Shown here: piece by piece, positions 34,531-45,330 of the stretch | Layout: each line of letters opens with the position of its first letter | How positions within the stretch are numbered: position 1 is the first letter of the stretch | Assembly (NCBI RefSeq): GCF_000247695.1 | Contig: NW_004624751.1 | Coordinates: forward strand, 25,398,633-25,462,632 | Direction: 5' to 3' | From: Heterocephalus glaber | Taxonomy: Eukaryota > Chordata > Mammalia > Rodentia > Bathyergidae | Length of the DNA stretch: 64,000 nucleotides | Made by a program: the position numbers and the translations under genes | The notes under the pieces: model-generated | Told to the model about the DNA's origin: nothing | What the model saw: the letters and a program-made list of their open reading frames with translations, nothing else | Databases searched by the model: none

Positions 34531-35570
34531 TTTTTTATGGGAAGTAGGTTATTCATCTGATCTTTCCCTAAAATATTTTATTAAAGTTCTGAAATGTGAA
34601 TCAGTTGAAAGTCTGTTCTAATGAATCCATATTCTCTAAACAGATGGCCAAATAAACACAATGTTTCTACCTTCCCAGAAATCATCTTAAGCACAAAATT
34701 ATTACAGTTTGTGAGAAAAGAGCAACCCTGTTTAAATCCTGGTAAACAAGCAAGCATGTACCTCTCTTACCTCTGTCTGAACCTCAGAAAGAGGACCCAA
34801 GTGGGAGTTCAACTTAATGAAAAATGCATTAGAAGCCGTCCTGGTGGCACTAAGGATCTATTACTCATTTTAATCTCAGCCAACCAGGTAAATAGGCACT
34901 GGTGCATGAACCCTGGCTCTGAAAAATTAGGGAAAGCTTAATGATAGACAGTGGCCCTAAATGAGGGTTTTAAGCTCTCTTTTTCTCTGCATTTCAAAAC
35001 TGCCTGTGGAAATAATAGGTTTTATGAGAAATGGAATATGCTACAATCTATTTGGTGTTTGGTGTTAGGAGGGAATGAGGAAAGATAAAGATATGTTGAA
35101 GTAACTGTAAGACAACTTAATATATATTTAATATATTTTACATATTAATATAATACATATAAATAGCTCAAATAATTATTTAAAGTATATGTGCTATGAA
35201 AATAAAAATGCATTCAATAAAGCACTCCATTAGCTGCCATGGAGATGACAAAGGTAGTGAAGGAAATGTACCCATCTTGATCCATTTATAATTATTTCTG
35301 GGATATAAATTAAAGCAGGTTATATGTGACATAGAAATGCATATGATGCAGTTCAGAAGAGGAACAGAACCTCTGGTAAGGGAAGCTAAGCAGCATTCAT
35401 AAAGCAAGTAGTTATCAACTGGCTTCCATCCATGACTAAGAAGTCAATTAATAGAGCTGACTCTAGGGAAGATAAGAACTAGTTGAAACTAGTAAAGACA
35501 GGAAAATATAGGGAATATTAGAATAACATATAACTCCATCTTTCTGGGGCATAGGCTATCTCTTGAAGAT
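34531..35570. other. Unassigned sequence
   Basis: No recognised element. A 106-codon plus-strand frame (34621-34941) has no motif I recognise. An AT dinucleotide-like patch lies at 35115-35165. Confidence 0.5.
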
Positions 35571-35800
35571 GATTTCTCCATAGTACTGGTATTTTGGGTC
35601 AGCTGTATCTTCGATGTAGGGGGTTGTCGTATAGGATATTTAGCAGCATGCCTGGCCTCCACTCACCACATGCCAGCAGCAGGGTCCCTCCCATGTCCTC
35701 ACCTAAAATGTTGTGATGAATGAAAATTTGCCTGGGCACTGCCAGATGTTTCCCAGGGAGTGTGGTGTGCAAATGCTGCTAGCAGAGCACCTCTGCTCTA
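35571..35800 (-). mobile_element. MER20-like hAT element, antisense
   Basis: ggatatttagcagcatgcct, ggcctccactcaccacatgc and gcactgccagatgtttccca match MER20 antisense order (atgtttagcagcatccctgg and so on). Confidence 0.75.
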
Positions 35801-35990
35801 GAACCTTGCTGCTTTTCCCATAGCATCAGCATCTCCTGGGAGCTGGTTAGAAATGCAGCGCTTGGGCTCCATTCCAGGCCTGCCTTAGCAGTTGGCCTTT
35901 CAACAAGAGCCCCAGGTGTCTCACAGGCACATTAAAATCAGAGCACTAGCACTCTGAGGAATAATAGGAGAAAGGGCTGGCAGTATTGGT
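35801..35990 (-). mobile_element. MER5A-like hAT element, antisense
   Basis: catcagcatctcctgggagc, tggttagaaatgcagcgctt and gagccccaggtgtctcacag follow MER5A in the same orientation as the preceding MER20-like element, which it abuts. Confidence 0.75.
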
Positions 35991-36742
35991 TAGGGTTAGA
36001 TCATGAAAAGGTTGGAACATTTTGCTACAAATTTAGATTTAACATGGCAGGCAATGAGGCCTGTATTGAATGTTTCCTTTCATTACAAATTTATTTCAGA
36101 AATTCTAGAGTGGCAGTTTGATATTGCCTACTTAACATTCTGCTCACTTTTCTTACTACCTCAAACTCAATTTTTAGGAGAATGACAAGTGCCAGCTGAA
36201 AACTATTTCTAGTCTCCCTTGTGATTGAGGGGACCACAAGACTATATTTTGAACAGTAGTTATTTGGGGGCTTAAAAGAAAATTCTTTAAGAAGTAGGTT
36301 GACTTTGTCTTTTTTTTCCTCTCAGGCCTTTCTTCTTTTTTCTTGGAATTGAGCATAATGCTTTCATTTCCAACAGTCATCTTCAAAGTTTGAAGAAAAA
36401 AGCCATTGTATAAATATGGTGGAACACAAAATGAAAAAACAAACCTGTCTTCACAGAGAAGAGAGAAAAATAAACCTCCATTTTGTTAAACTACTATTGT
36501 TCAGTAATCTCTTACAGATGAATGCAATTCTAACTGATTAAGATTGTTGTTGGTATGATGGATGAATTGGAGGAAAGGAAATCCAAAGAGAGATTATTGC
36601 AAAAGTCTGGGTGGGAAACTGGGAGAACATAACAGAAAATGCAGAGGTGTTGAGAACCTGATTTCTTCTTGGAGAGATGACGATTTGTATGTTTATCTCT
36701 GAAAACAGAGGTGCTACAGTTTATAAACATTTGAAAATCAAG
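35991..36742. other. Unassigned sequence
   Basis: Nothing recognised before the L1 target duplication. Confidence 0.4.
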
Positions 36743-36753
36743 AAGAGGAGTGG
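36743..36753 (+). repeat. Target-site duplication of the inverted L1, left
   Basis: aagaggagtgg, matching aagaagagtgg at 38377-38387 with one mismatch. It defines the outer L1 insertion. Confidence 0.7.
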
Positions 36754-36904
36754 TTTCTTGATGATAGCCATTCTTTCTGGAGTAAAATGCAAACTCAGTA
36801 TTGTTCTAATTTGCATTTCTTTAATGGCAGGAGATGTTGAACTTTTTTTTGCATATTTATTGGCCATTTGTACTTCTGAGTACTGCCTGTTCATTTCAGT
36901 TGCC
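36754..36904 (-). mobile_element. Old L1, inverted 5' segment (twin priming)
   Basis: Antisense ORF2 C-terminal sequence (ttgatgatagccattctttc, gatgttgaac, gcctgttcatttcagttgcc). It switches at about 36904 to sense-oriented L1 that lies some 200 bases further 3' in normal L1 order. This arrangement is the hallmark of twin-primed L1 insertions. Confidence 0.8.
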
Positions 36905-37326
36905 ATACAGCAGCACAATTCATAGTAGCTAAATCTTAGAAGCAGTCTGTCAATAGATGAATGGATAAACATAATGTATTTACATACAAGGGAGTACTAC
37001 TGTCATACAGAAGGATAAACTTGTCATTTGTAGGTAAGTGGATACATCTGAGACAGTAATATTAGGTGAAATAACTCAGACACAGAAGATTAAATATTGT
37101 ATGGTTTCTCTTATCTGAGAAATCCAAAATTTAAATAAAGAGCAAAATGAAAGGTAAATAACAGGAAGTAAAGAGATCTTTGGAAGGAGAACGAAGGGAG
37201 GGAAGGGGATAAAAAAAGAATTGGAAAAAACAGAGATACAAATGGGAAAGGGACCAAGATATGGAAAAAGCAGGGAGAGGAGACAAAAAAGAATTAAGAT
37301 GTGTTATGTATATGTATCAGCTCTCA
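36905..37326 (+). mobile_element. Old L1, sense 3' segment (left part)
   Basis: acagcagcacaattcatagt, aatagatgaatggataaaca, aggtgaaataactcagacac and a purine-rich 3'UTR (37160-37290). Interrupted at 37326 by the B1::L1 chimera and resumed at 38305. Confidence 0.82.
37312..37326 (+). repeat. Target-site duplication of the B1::L1 chimera, left
   Basis: atgtatcagctctca. The right copy, atgcatcaactct followed by gca, starts at 38305. Two transitions separate the first 13 positions. Confidence 0.75.
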
Positions 37327-37472
37327 GGCCAGGTGTGGCAGCACATGCTTGTAGTCCCAATACTTGGGAGGTTGATGCAGGTGGATTGGCATGAGTTTGA
37401 GGCCAACCTGGGCTACCTAGTGAGTTTAAGTCTAGCCTGAACTACATAGCAAGACCCTGTCTCAAGAAACAA
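37327..37472 (+). mobile_element. B1-type 7SL-derived SINE (5' half of a chimera)
   Basis: Begins ggccaggtgtggcagcacat and continues gtagtcccaatacttgggag (7SL-like). A tandem internal duplication (gaggccaacctgggctacct then gtctagcctgaactacatag) is the diagnostic rodent B1 feature. It ends caagaccctgtctcaagaaa. It joins an L1 directly, with only a few A residues between. Confidence 0.93.
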
Positions 37473-38304
37473 AATGCGTGCAGATGAAAACAACACTGAG
37501 ATTCCACCTCACTCCAGAAAGAATGGCTGCTATCAAGAAATCAACCAATAACAAATGTTGGTGGGGCTGTGGGGAGCAAGGAACCCTTCTCCATTGTTGG
37601 TGGGAGTGTAGACTGGTGCAACCACTGTGGAAGTCAATATGGAGATACCTCAAATAACTAGGATTAGAGGTCCCATTTGACCCAGCTATCCCTCTGCTGG
37701 GCATCTTTCCAAAAGAATTAAAAGAATCATACCACAGTGATATATACACACTCATGTTTATGGCGGCACAGCTTGTAATAGTTAAAACTTGGAAACAGCC
37801 CAAGTGCCCATCAACTGGAGACTGGATAAAGAAGTGGTTTTTCTATAAAATGGAGTACCACTCAGCCATAAAGAACAAGGAACTAGAAACATTTATAGCT
37901 AAATGAATGCACATTGAGGCCATACTCTTAAGTGACATAAATAGGACACACATGCGTAAATACCGCATAGTTTCTCTGCTGTGAAAATCTAAAAGTGTAA
38001 ATAAGGTTCAAATGATATAATTGATAATATGAAATAGGAAGAAAAGATCTAAAGGAGTTGGGGAAGTGGGAAGGGTAGGGGAAAGGAAAGAAGGGAAAAG
38101 AAAAAATATGAAAAAAGGAAGAAAGGAAACAAAGGCTCTATAAATAGGGAAGGGTGGAGGGGGTGAAGGGAGGGCAGGGAAATAGGGAAAAAATAAGAAC
38201 TAAGATACATCATGTAAAGGTACAAGATCTTAACGATGAATGGATAAATATAACTGTATTTTATACCTAAAATGTACTAATAAACTTAATGGAAAAAAGA
38301 AAAC
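37473..38304 (+). mobile_element. Truncated L1, ORF2 C-terminus to 3' end (3' half of a chimera)
   Basis: Sense L1 from the position equivalent to 55424 of the near-full-length copy: agatgaaaacaacactgaga, ggtggggctgtggggagcaa, the ORF2 stop region near 37980, a purine-rich 3'UTR and the final cctaaaatgtactaataaac followed by an A-rich tail. The minus-strand frame at 37462-37803 is its shadow. Confidence 0.93.
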
Positions 38305-38376
38305 ATGCATCAACTCTGCATGATAAATGTGATCATTATGTAATGCAAACATGTACTAATAAAAATAAAAGTTAAA
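38305..38376 (+). mobile_element. Old L1, 3' terminus (right part)
   Basis: Resumes the outer L1: gatcattatgtaatgcaaac, atgtactaataaaaataaaa, then its 11-bp target duplication. Starts with the right copy of the chimera's duplication. Confidence 0.75.
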
Positions 38377-38387
38377 AAGAAGAGTGG

Positions 38388-38640
38388 GATTGTGATACTG
38401 TGATGAGGTTGGCTTATCAATAAGATGTTAGCTAGGAGCATATGTCCTGCAGGAGAGACGTTTCCTGTGAAGATAGGAGGATACTAGAGGTGGATACTGA
38501 AAAGGACTGGGGATTGACAAAATGAAAGGAGGAGAAAGGGTATGATCATAAAAATGTTGATGTGGAGAGAGAAACCTGAAGTAGAGTAATGGGCTAGGGA
38601 TGTTAGAGATTTGTGCTACCCAGGTTTCTCAGGTGGGGTA
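38388..38640. other. Unassigned sequence
   Basis: Nothing recognised. Confidence 0.4.
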
Positions 38641-39287
38641 GTGCAAAAGGGTTTGCAAGGCAATAGATTTAATACAGGATATATAATTTATAGGATTATT
38701 TTATAATATTCACCCAAAAAAGTCAAATGCGCAAGAATGCAAGAGATCTGTCTGCACTCTGGAGATTCAAAGAATTCAGCACAAGGCCTGGATCCCATGG
38801 CAATGTCCCATATGAGTCCAGGTGAAAGCTTGGTGCCCATGGCAATGTCCCCTATGAGTCTGCATCAGAAGGCTGTGGTCTTCAATGGAAGACTGAAGGT
38901 CTGTGCTGGAAAGCCCAGGGGTCGCTGAAGGCTAGAGAATCTGCATTGGGAGCAAGGCAATGACATCCAAGTGAAAGTGAAGATCGGAGCTCCTCCAAAG
39001 AGAACAACAACCAAAGTGCAGCAACCTCTGCTCTTCCAAGAGGAGGAGGTGGGCAGGAGGTGAGATGCTGGCAGGTGAGTCTTTGTCAGACCCCCATAGG
39101 TGAATTGCAGCGGAATCCTTCAGGATTCTAGAGTAAGCCCCTTCCAAGGAAAATTCTCCCTCCTGTTTTCCTTTTATTCCTGTTCTGACAACAATCCTCA
39201 GGTGGGTCTTCTATGCCCAGAACTACACTGATTTCATTCAGCTGGGGATTCCTACTCAATTGTGGATTAATTAATTAATCCACCACA
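38641..39287 (-). mobile_element. LTR-like element, antisense (probable)
   Basis: An atagatttaatacagg block (antisense signal region), a block catggcaatgtcccatatga repeated as catggcaatgtcccctatga near 38798 and 38838, agatcggagctcctccaaag, then caggtgggtcttctatgccc and tccaccaca at the right end (antisense TG start). It shares layout with the element at 31187-31700. Left boundary not resolved. Confidence 0.5.
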
Positions 39288-39454
39288 GGTAGTCACTGGA
39301 GCTTTTTTGGGGGGAAAGTCTATTTTCTCAAGCTTTTGCTTGCTTTCAGAGGTCAGGCTGAGAAACTGAGACATGCTTACATTTAACTGTTCTCTTAACA
39401 TCTGAAGAAGTGCTAGTAATAATTTCTTCCTCATTCTCAATGCAGATCATTTGG

Positions 39455-39456
<2 letters not shown>

Positions 39457-39502
<46 letters not shown>
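39457..39502 (+). repeat. TC dinucleotide microsatellite
   Basis: About 22 uninterrupted TC units abutting the SINE. In SINE orientation this is a GA expansion at the position of its 3' tail. Confidence 0.95.
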
Positions 39503-39505
<3 letters not shown>

Positions 39506-39572
39506 TGAGGATTGAACTCAGGGCCTTCCACATGCTGGGTGAACACTTTACCACTGAGCTATAAGCCCGGCC
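39503..39572 (-). mobile_element. ID-like SINE, antisense, with microsatellite tail
   Basis: tgctgaggattgaactcagg and ttaccactgagctataagcc are antisense box B and box A of an ID-like unit ending in ccggcc. It is somewhat closer to classical ID (gtggtaaagtgttcacccag in sense) than the other SINEs here. Confidence 0.85.
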
Positions 39573-40060
39573 TGAAAGTCCGTTTACTAAACACCTGCAG
39601 ATGTATGTAGGTCATATGCTGCATGTTTTCAGGAAAGCAGAGATGATTAAATGATGAGATTGGCCTGATCACATGAGAAGATTGCCGCAGTAGAGCTCAT
39701 GCCTAGTATGGCAATCAGATAGATGTGAAGAGAGCTATAGTATGGTAAAGTGCAAGGTACTCTAGTTCTGGGAATTAAAGGCTTAGGGGCATCTCTAAAG
39801 ATAGGACTTTTCATTTGTTCAAAATGTTTGGGCTCAGTTTCTGCTTCTTTGGAGAGTACTACCTTGGTCTTCCCTTCTCTTTTGGGCATAAAACTCCATT
39901 CTCTTTAAATATTTCCCTCATTTACAAACAAACAGTCTCAAGTCTTATTTATTTTTTCTTTTCTAAAATAAGATGCTCATTGTAGCCACTGTTTCTCTTT
40001 GTGCCTAAAGTCACTTATCTGCAATTATGGAATCCCAAACTCTGAAAGCCAGAAACTTTG
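39573..40060. other. Unassigned sequence
   Basis: Nothing recognised. Confidence 0.4.
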
Positions 40061-40067
40061 AAAAAAA

Positions 40068-40204
40068 TTATGTATTTATATAATTATATATAGATTAGAA
40101 AATTATATATCTATATAAATATATATCTATATATTTATAGATATTTATACAGATATAGATATATATTTATTTACATAGATATTTATATAGATACAGATAT
40201 ATTT
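40068..40204. repeat. AT-rich tandem-like repeat
   Basis: Repeated tatatatctatata and atagatatttata units, a decayed AT/ATAG array with local self-complementarity. Confidence 0.75.
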
Positions 40205-40626
40205 CTCATTTGGGAGCAAAGCATCTGCCAAACTATTATGAGGTACTATATAGTCTTCATCCATCCTTAGAACATTTATTTCATTTTTATTGAAGAAATA
40301 TTAATGTGTTTGGTTAAAAAGTGCTGCCCAATACCTTACTACAAGAAAGAGTGTTATTATCCTTTGAAATTAGGAAGATTCTGAATACAAACACAGATCT
40401 GGTCCCAGGGGTTTTTGGATGAGGGAATTGAGCCTGTAGTGCTCTTGAAGTTGAAGATGAAAATAGGAGGTTGTAATATTTGGGAAAGTGGAGATAGCAT
40501 GAAAGTGGAGATAGCATTATTTGCAAGTGTCACCATAAGCCAAGTGGAAATCCTATGAGAATCAACTGAAAAGCAATCAGACATGAGTTAACTGACTCTA
40601 AAATATGTATACACATCAAAAAATCC
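40205..40626. other. Unassigned sequence
   Basis: A small direct repeat, gaaagtggagatagcat, occurs twice at about 40483-40517. Nothing else recognised. Confidence 0.5.
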
Positions 40627-40627
40627 A

Positions 40628-40738
40628 GGGCCAGAGAATTAGCTCAGTGGTACTGTGCCTGCCTTGCAAGCGCCAGGTCCTGAGTTTGATCCCTGGTACC
40701 AAAAAAAGAAAAAAAAAAGAAAGAAAAGAAAAAAAAAT
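40628..40738 (+). mobile_element. ID-like tRNA-derived SINE, sense
   Basis: gggccagagaattagctcag (box A), gcctgccttgcaagcgccag, gtcctgagtttgatccctgg (box B), taccaaaaaaag and a long A-rich tail. This copy shows the sense structure best: tRNA-like body, tacc, A-tail. Confidence 0.93.
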
Positions 40739-41087
40739 TCAACCCTACATGATCTTCATGATCTTCTGGTACTAAGCTTATAAGCAGAAACATTTAAGAA
40801 GGCTTACCTGGCTCATTAGTTTAAATACCTAATAGAGTTTATGTACTCCAAAATTGGCATTTGGGCTCCTGCCTATCTTGTGGTCAACTTCCCACCTTGC
40901 CTTCCACTCCCTCCAGACTCCTGGGGATGGCAGACCTGACTCCAAAATGCAGCTCTGAAGAGGGAACCACAGCCTGCTCAGTAGACTCTTCAGCCTGCCT
41001 GTCTGTTCCCTTTTCTTATGTCCCACTGACTGCTGGGACCCAAGCTTCTACCTGGCTGGATTGGGCTCCCTCATCATCTTTGCTCCT
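40739..41087. other. Unassigned sequence
   Basis: GC-richer than its surroundings from about 40860. No recognised gene; overlapping frames on both strands lack motifs. Confidence 0.4.
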
Positions 41088-41240
41088 TTGCCTCTGGTGC
41101 TTGTGTGCTTGTATCTAGAATGCTGTTCCTTGTGTCATTACAACTGCCAACTTCAGTCTTTCCCAGAGATGACATCCAGACAACTTTGTTGAAGCTTTAC
41201 GCACAGAGAGAGTGTTTAGTATGTCAGATAAACAGCTCAA
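41088..41240 (+). mobile_element. L2-like fragment (possible)
   Basis: gtatctagaatgctgttcct and acttcagtctttcccagaga resemble the L2 ORF2 end region (ctggaatgctcttccc). Weak. Confidence 0.35.
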
Positions 41241-41564
41241 CAATCACAGACATAGGATCTCACAGCTGTCCATGTGCCCAGAGAAGCCATTGAGTTTTGG
41301 TGACATTTTGAATCAGAACAATGACTAATGATGCAAATGGGATACAAACTCTGAATCATACAAAGTCACTAACTGTCTCTGTGCCAGGCAAAGGTGAAAC
41401 AGTGGGACCTATTTTGTATGGTACATGTTAGGGTGTCACAGATAAGCGGGTTCACAGAAGGAACACATTCAGAGATGCTAACTTCCACATTGGTGCATTG
41501 TTCTTCCTCCCTCATCTTTCTTTTAGCTCCTTCACTTTCTTTCTTCTATTTTTCATTCATCAGT

Positions 41565-41628
41565 CTTATCTGAAAATAGAGACAATAACAGTATCTTCCT
41601 TACAGATTGTTGTGAGAATTTAATGTCT
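41565..41628 (+). mobile_element. MIR fragment
   Basis: gaaaatagagacaataacag, cttacagattgttgtgagaa and tttaatg correspond to the MIR 3' half. Confidence 0.5.
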
Positions 41629-41659
41629 ATCTATCTATCTAACATTTTATTGTTTTATT

Positions 41660-41768
41660 ATTTTTTATTTTTAAAAAAATTTTATTTATTTTTTTTGTAC
41701 CAGGGATCGAACTTGGGACCTTGGGCTTTCAAGGCAGGGGTGGAACCACTGAGCTAAATCCCTGGCCC
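41660..41768 (-). mobile_element. ID-like SINE, antisense
   Basis: A T-rich tail, gtaccagggatcgaacttgg, then ggaaccactgagctaaatcc and ctggccc. Flanked by cattttatt at 41643-41651 and 41769-41777, a probable target-site duplication. Confidence 0.92.
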
Positions 41769-41844
41769 CATTTTATTCTTTTTTTAAAAGATGCTTTGAA
41801 GCCTGGCCCAAAGGGTTTTTAAGTTTCTACAATTATGGTTGACA

Positions 41845-41935
41845 CAACACTATGTCAGGCTATGTTCTAGGAGGTAAAGATATGAATAGGAAAAACCTGG
41901 CTCTTATGTGTTCCCAACATATAGATGTTGCAGGA
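41845..41935 (+). mobile_element. L2-like fragment
   Basis: gtcaggctatgttctaggag, gtaaagatatgaatagg and acctggctcttatgtg resemble the L2 block (ctaggtgctggggatacag and so on). Diverged. Confidence 0.4.
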
Positions 41936-41984
41936 TCCTTTGTTCTGAAGCACAAATTCTGCCATGACCTGGTCTGAATTTGAG

Positions 41985-42180
41985 AGCTAGCACCATCCTA
42001 TCCCTCATGAATAATATGACCTCAGTCTCTCTAAATCCTACTTTCCTCCAATGGGAATAATAATAATGTTTGTCTTACTGATTTGTTGTGTCAAATAAAG
42101 GACATATGGTGAATGGAGCACTTAGCAGACTATGCAGACAAGTAGTAAATACTGATTACCTTTTTCTGCAGGTGCTAATG
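41985..42180 (+). mobile_element. MIR SINE
   Basis: aatatgacctcagtctctct, ctttcctccaatgggaataa, taataatgtttgtcttact, gcacttagcagactatgcag, tagtaaatactgatta follow MIR order. Confidence 0.6.
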
Positions 42181-42344
42181 ATGCAGGACTCTCATCCTTA
42201 TGGACAGGATGGGAAGAGGATGGGGTTGGGTGAGGTGCTTTGGAGCTGGTATGTGGGGAACTTCTTAAGTACAATATTTCTTCCCTAATATGTTGCTTCT
42301 GTAGGGGGTGTGGAATAAGATTGGCTGGCTCCAAACCTCAGCTC

Positions 42345-42505
42345 ATTCAGTGTCTTGTCTTGTGATTTAAGTATTCACACCACCTCTCAAATTGGTTTTC
42401 CCTTCTGTAGCATGGGTCAAAGAATTCCTAACTCACATTTCTGGTGAAGATCAACTAAGATAATCAAGGTAAGCAATTGAGTACAACAAGCATTTTTGAC
42501 ATATA
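42345..42505 (+). mobile_element. MIR SINE
   Basis: Second sense MIR within 200 bp: ttgtgatttaagtattcac, ttttcccttctgtagcatgg, gaagatcaactaagataatc, ataactaatgttc. Confidence 0.5.
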
Positions 42506-43058
42506 ACTAATGTTCTTTTAAGTCAGCAGCTACTGTTGTTTTTTGTTAGTATTGGATTCTATGCTTGGAGAAGAGCTTGCATAGCCGGAGCTTCGAGCCT
42601 CTCTCTACTATCACCTTTATTCTAAAGATAATTTATTTTGGTTTCTACTATTTTTTCCCTTATTTAAAGAACAATATGTGTTAATCACTGGAAGAAACCT
42701 CAGAAAATTCTGTTATGTTTGTTGATCCTCCATCCTTGGGCACACTGAGAGTTACCTGGGGTGAGATGGTGTGTGACAGCCATACCCTTTTGTCTAGCAT
42801 GTAATTATTAGTTAGCAGTTGGTCTCATAAGGAATCTCACTAAGAATCATATGCTAGCCCATCACTGACAATCTGGCATAAGCCAGGAAAATTAAGTTTA
42901 TATTTTCTGTTTTGAGATGGTATTTTTTTTTAAATTTTAGGGTGAGAGTGAAATTCAGAGATATAAAAATGTAATGCTTGAGAATGAATCTAGACACTCT
43001 TCCGTTGTCCTTGGTTAATGTCTACATGATTCCCTACTAAGCAATGGATGATGTTGCC
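42506..43058. other. Unassigned sequence
   Basis: Nothing recognised. Confidence 0.4.
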
Positions 43059-43245
43059 AACAGCTATTGTTTATTAGGCATCAGGCATTTTCTACGAATC
43101 ATCTCATTTATTCCAAATGGTAACCCTGAGAAGTATTATTTTTCTTTCTTAGCCAGGAAATAACTCCACATTAAATAACTCTCCTAAGACCACATAGAAT
43201 TCAAACCAAACTCAATATGCCTTCAACGTTGTTTGAACTGCTGTA
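43059..43245 (-). mobile_element. MIR SINE, antisense
   Basis: ttgtttattaggcatcaggc, tctcatttattccaaatggt, aaccctgagaagtattattt, agccaggaaataactccaca and ctaagaccacatagaattca are antisense MIR in order. Confidence 0.7.
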
Positions 43246-44958
43246 CCTCTCTCTGGTTAGAGTAGATTTAAAAAAATAAAGAACCAAAAAGCTTTCAACA
43301 ATACTTTTAACTAAAGATAAATAAATATTCTAGGTACACAAAAGACAAAACATCATAAAAATATAACTGTAAGCTGTAGCTTAAACATGCTTTCCCAAGA
43401 TTCCAGTCTCATTCCAACATATTTTAAAATCTAATTCAGCAAGCAATGGGGTTCATTAAACTTTGACCTCATTTAAATTGTCAGGTAGAAGAAGCTTATA
43501 ATAAACAGGCAAGAGCAAACAAAAATTGCGTACAAAGAGCTTTGGAAACATCTGAATACAAATCACTTTCTAAAGATAGGTTGCTCTTATCATTGATTGT
43601 ATAAGAAATACAACATTAGATCTTCCGAGCATTGCAATAATAATGGAGGAAAGCTCTTATGCTCAGAATGATTAAAGCATTTAACACACAAAATGAGCAC
43701 TGGGGAGAAAAGTCTTGTCTTCATTATACTCAGTGTTATGACACACAATGAATATAATCTCCCTTAGGTTTCACTAAACATCCAAGCTCTTTAATTTACA
43801 TTATTTTATTCATTTGAATTCATCTTGGATTTACTAAAGAAAAAAAAAGACCTCACAATAAATGAAACAGTGTAGTTAGCAAGATACCTTAATAGATCTT
43901 ATAAAATCCATGTGGCAGTAGAGTGAACATCAACTTACCCTGAAGTCACATCGGTGGGTGGCCAAATGTTTTATGGGGTTAGAGCAAGTGTATTCATCGT
44001 TAGAAGATACTAATTAAAATTACGGACTGAATATGCCCTTCAGGTTAAGTTATGATCAGGCAGTATCTCACAATTTTTGCCTCATATCCAAAGGATTTTA
44101 TAACTAGGAAAATAGTCAAACCTATAGACTATAAAGTATTTGCTCTGATCCTTTGCAAAGAAGTAGACAATAAAGATAGACCTGGCTGAAGGGAAAATGG
44201 ACTCATTGTTTTAAATCTCATTATATCTTAGATACTGTAATATCTTGGTATCTTATTTAATAGTAAGAATTTCAAAATTTTGAGGAGAGATTGATGACCA
44301 TGATATACAGAGTTGTAAGACTTTCCAGAAAATTATTTAAAATTATTTTCCCTTTAATAATTAAATTAAGGCATTGCAGTTTTAGCAAAAGTAGCAAAGG
44401 GAAGAAATTAAATGTTTTGCAGTTTTATCATCAAAATAAGCAGTGTGTTCACCTATGTTTTTATGTGTTGTCAAAAGACAGACTTATAATAAATTTAGTT
44501 ACAGATTTGATTGGCTTATATATTGTATTTATAAATCAGAGCAACCCCAAGTCTACGAAATAAAATGGGTGCTTCCCTTCAACGAGCAGTGGCAGAACAC
44601 CGGGGTTTGTTAGGTGGGAACAAAGAAGCAGAACAATAGGAAAAAAATGGACAGGTTAATGTCCAGTTACTTCAGGTTACATTTTTCTTTTTCAAAATAA
44701 AGATAAAAACAGAGGGGACTTCCTTATTATGCTGACTCAGGTAGACTAGAATCTCCTGCTTTTAGGAAAAACCAGTCTGTTCAGGAATCTATGTGCTTTC
44801 TTCAAACTAATTTTGTTATGTGGCATTTAACATGAGTAATTCCATTTTAATTTGTTCTGGACTGTTGGGGTCTGATGAAGGAGTTCTATTTAAAATTATG
44901 ACCTTCCATAATTTTTAATTTACCATGTGTCTATCTAAAGCAATAAAAATGATTTTTA
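43246..44958. other. Unassigned AT-rich sequence
   Basis: About 1.7 kb with no recognised repeat and no coding features. A candidate for cross-species alignment because it is repeat-poor. Confidence 0.5.
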
Positions 44959-45108
44959 CAAATGTTTGTCTTTTTTGTCTAGTGTTTTTTTCATCTCTAA
45001 GTTCAGGAACTGTATCTGCTTTTGTCTTTATTGAGAACTCAGTACCCAGCATGCATGGTATAGTGTCTGGAATATACTACATCTCCATAAATATTTTCTG
45101 AATAAAAA
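44959..45108 (+). mobile_element. L2 3' end
   Basis: ctaagttcaggaactgtatc, gagaactcagtacccagcat, tagtgtctggaatatactac and tccataaatattttctgaat follow the L2 terminus (aggaactgtgtctg ... ataaatatttgttgaat). Confidence 0.65.
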
Positions 45109-45330
45109 AATGCAAATCTCTGTCTTTTTCCCTCTCTGTCCATATATATTTTTTATAGCATCTTTTTGATGACTGTATAATATTCTATACTGCAAATAAA
45201 TTTTATTTATTTAGCCAAATTAATTTTTTTATCAAGGATGTTACTGATTTTTTCTTTTTACTGCTGTAAATGAGGCTAAAGATTTATGCTACAAAACATT
45301 TTCTTAGAAATCCATTTTGACTTTTTTGGA
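45109..45330 (-). mobile_element. Old L1 3' fragment, antisense (possible)
   Basis: gactgtataatattctatac, attttatttatttagccaaa, tactgctgtaaatgaggcta and cattttcttagaaat resemble the antisense L1M 3' region. Weak. Confidence 0.4.
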
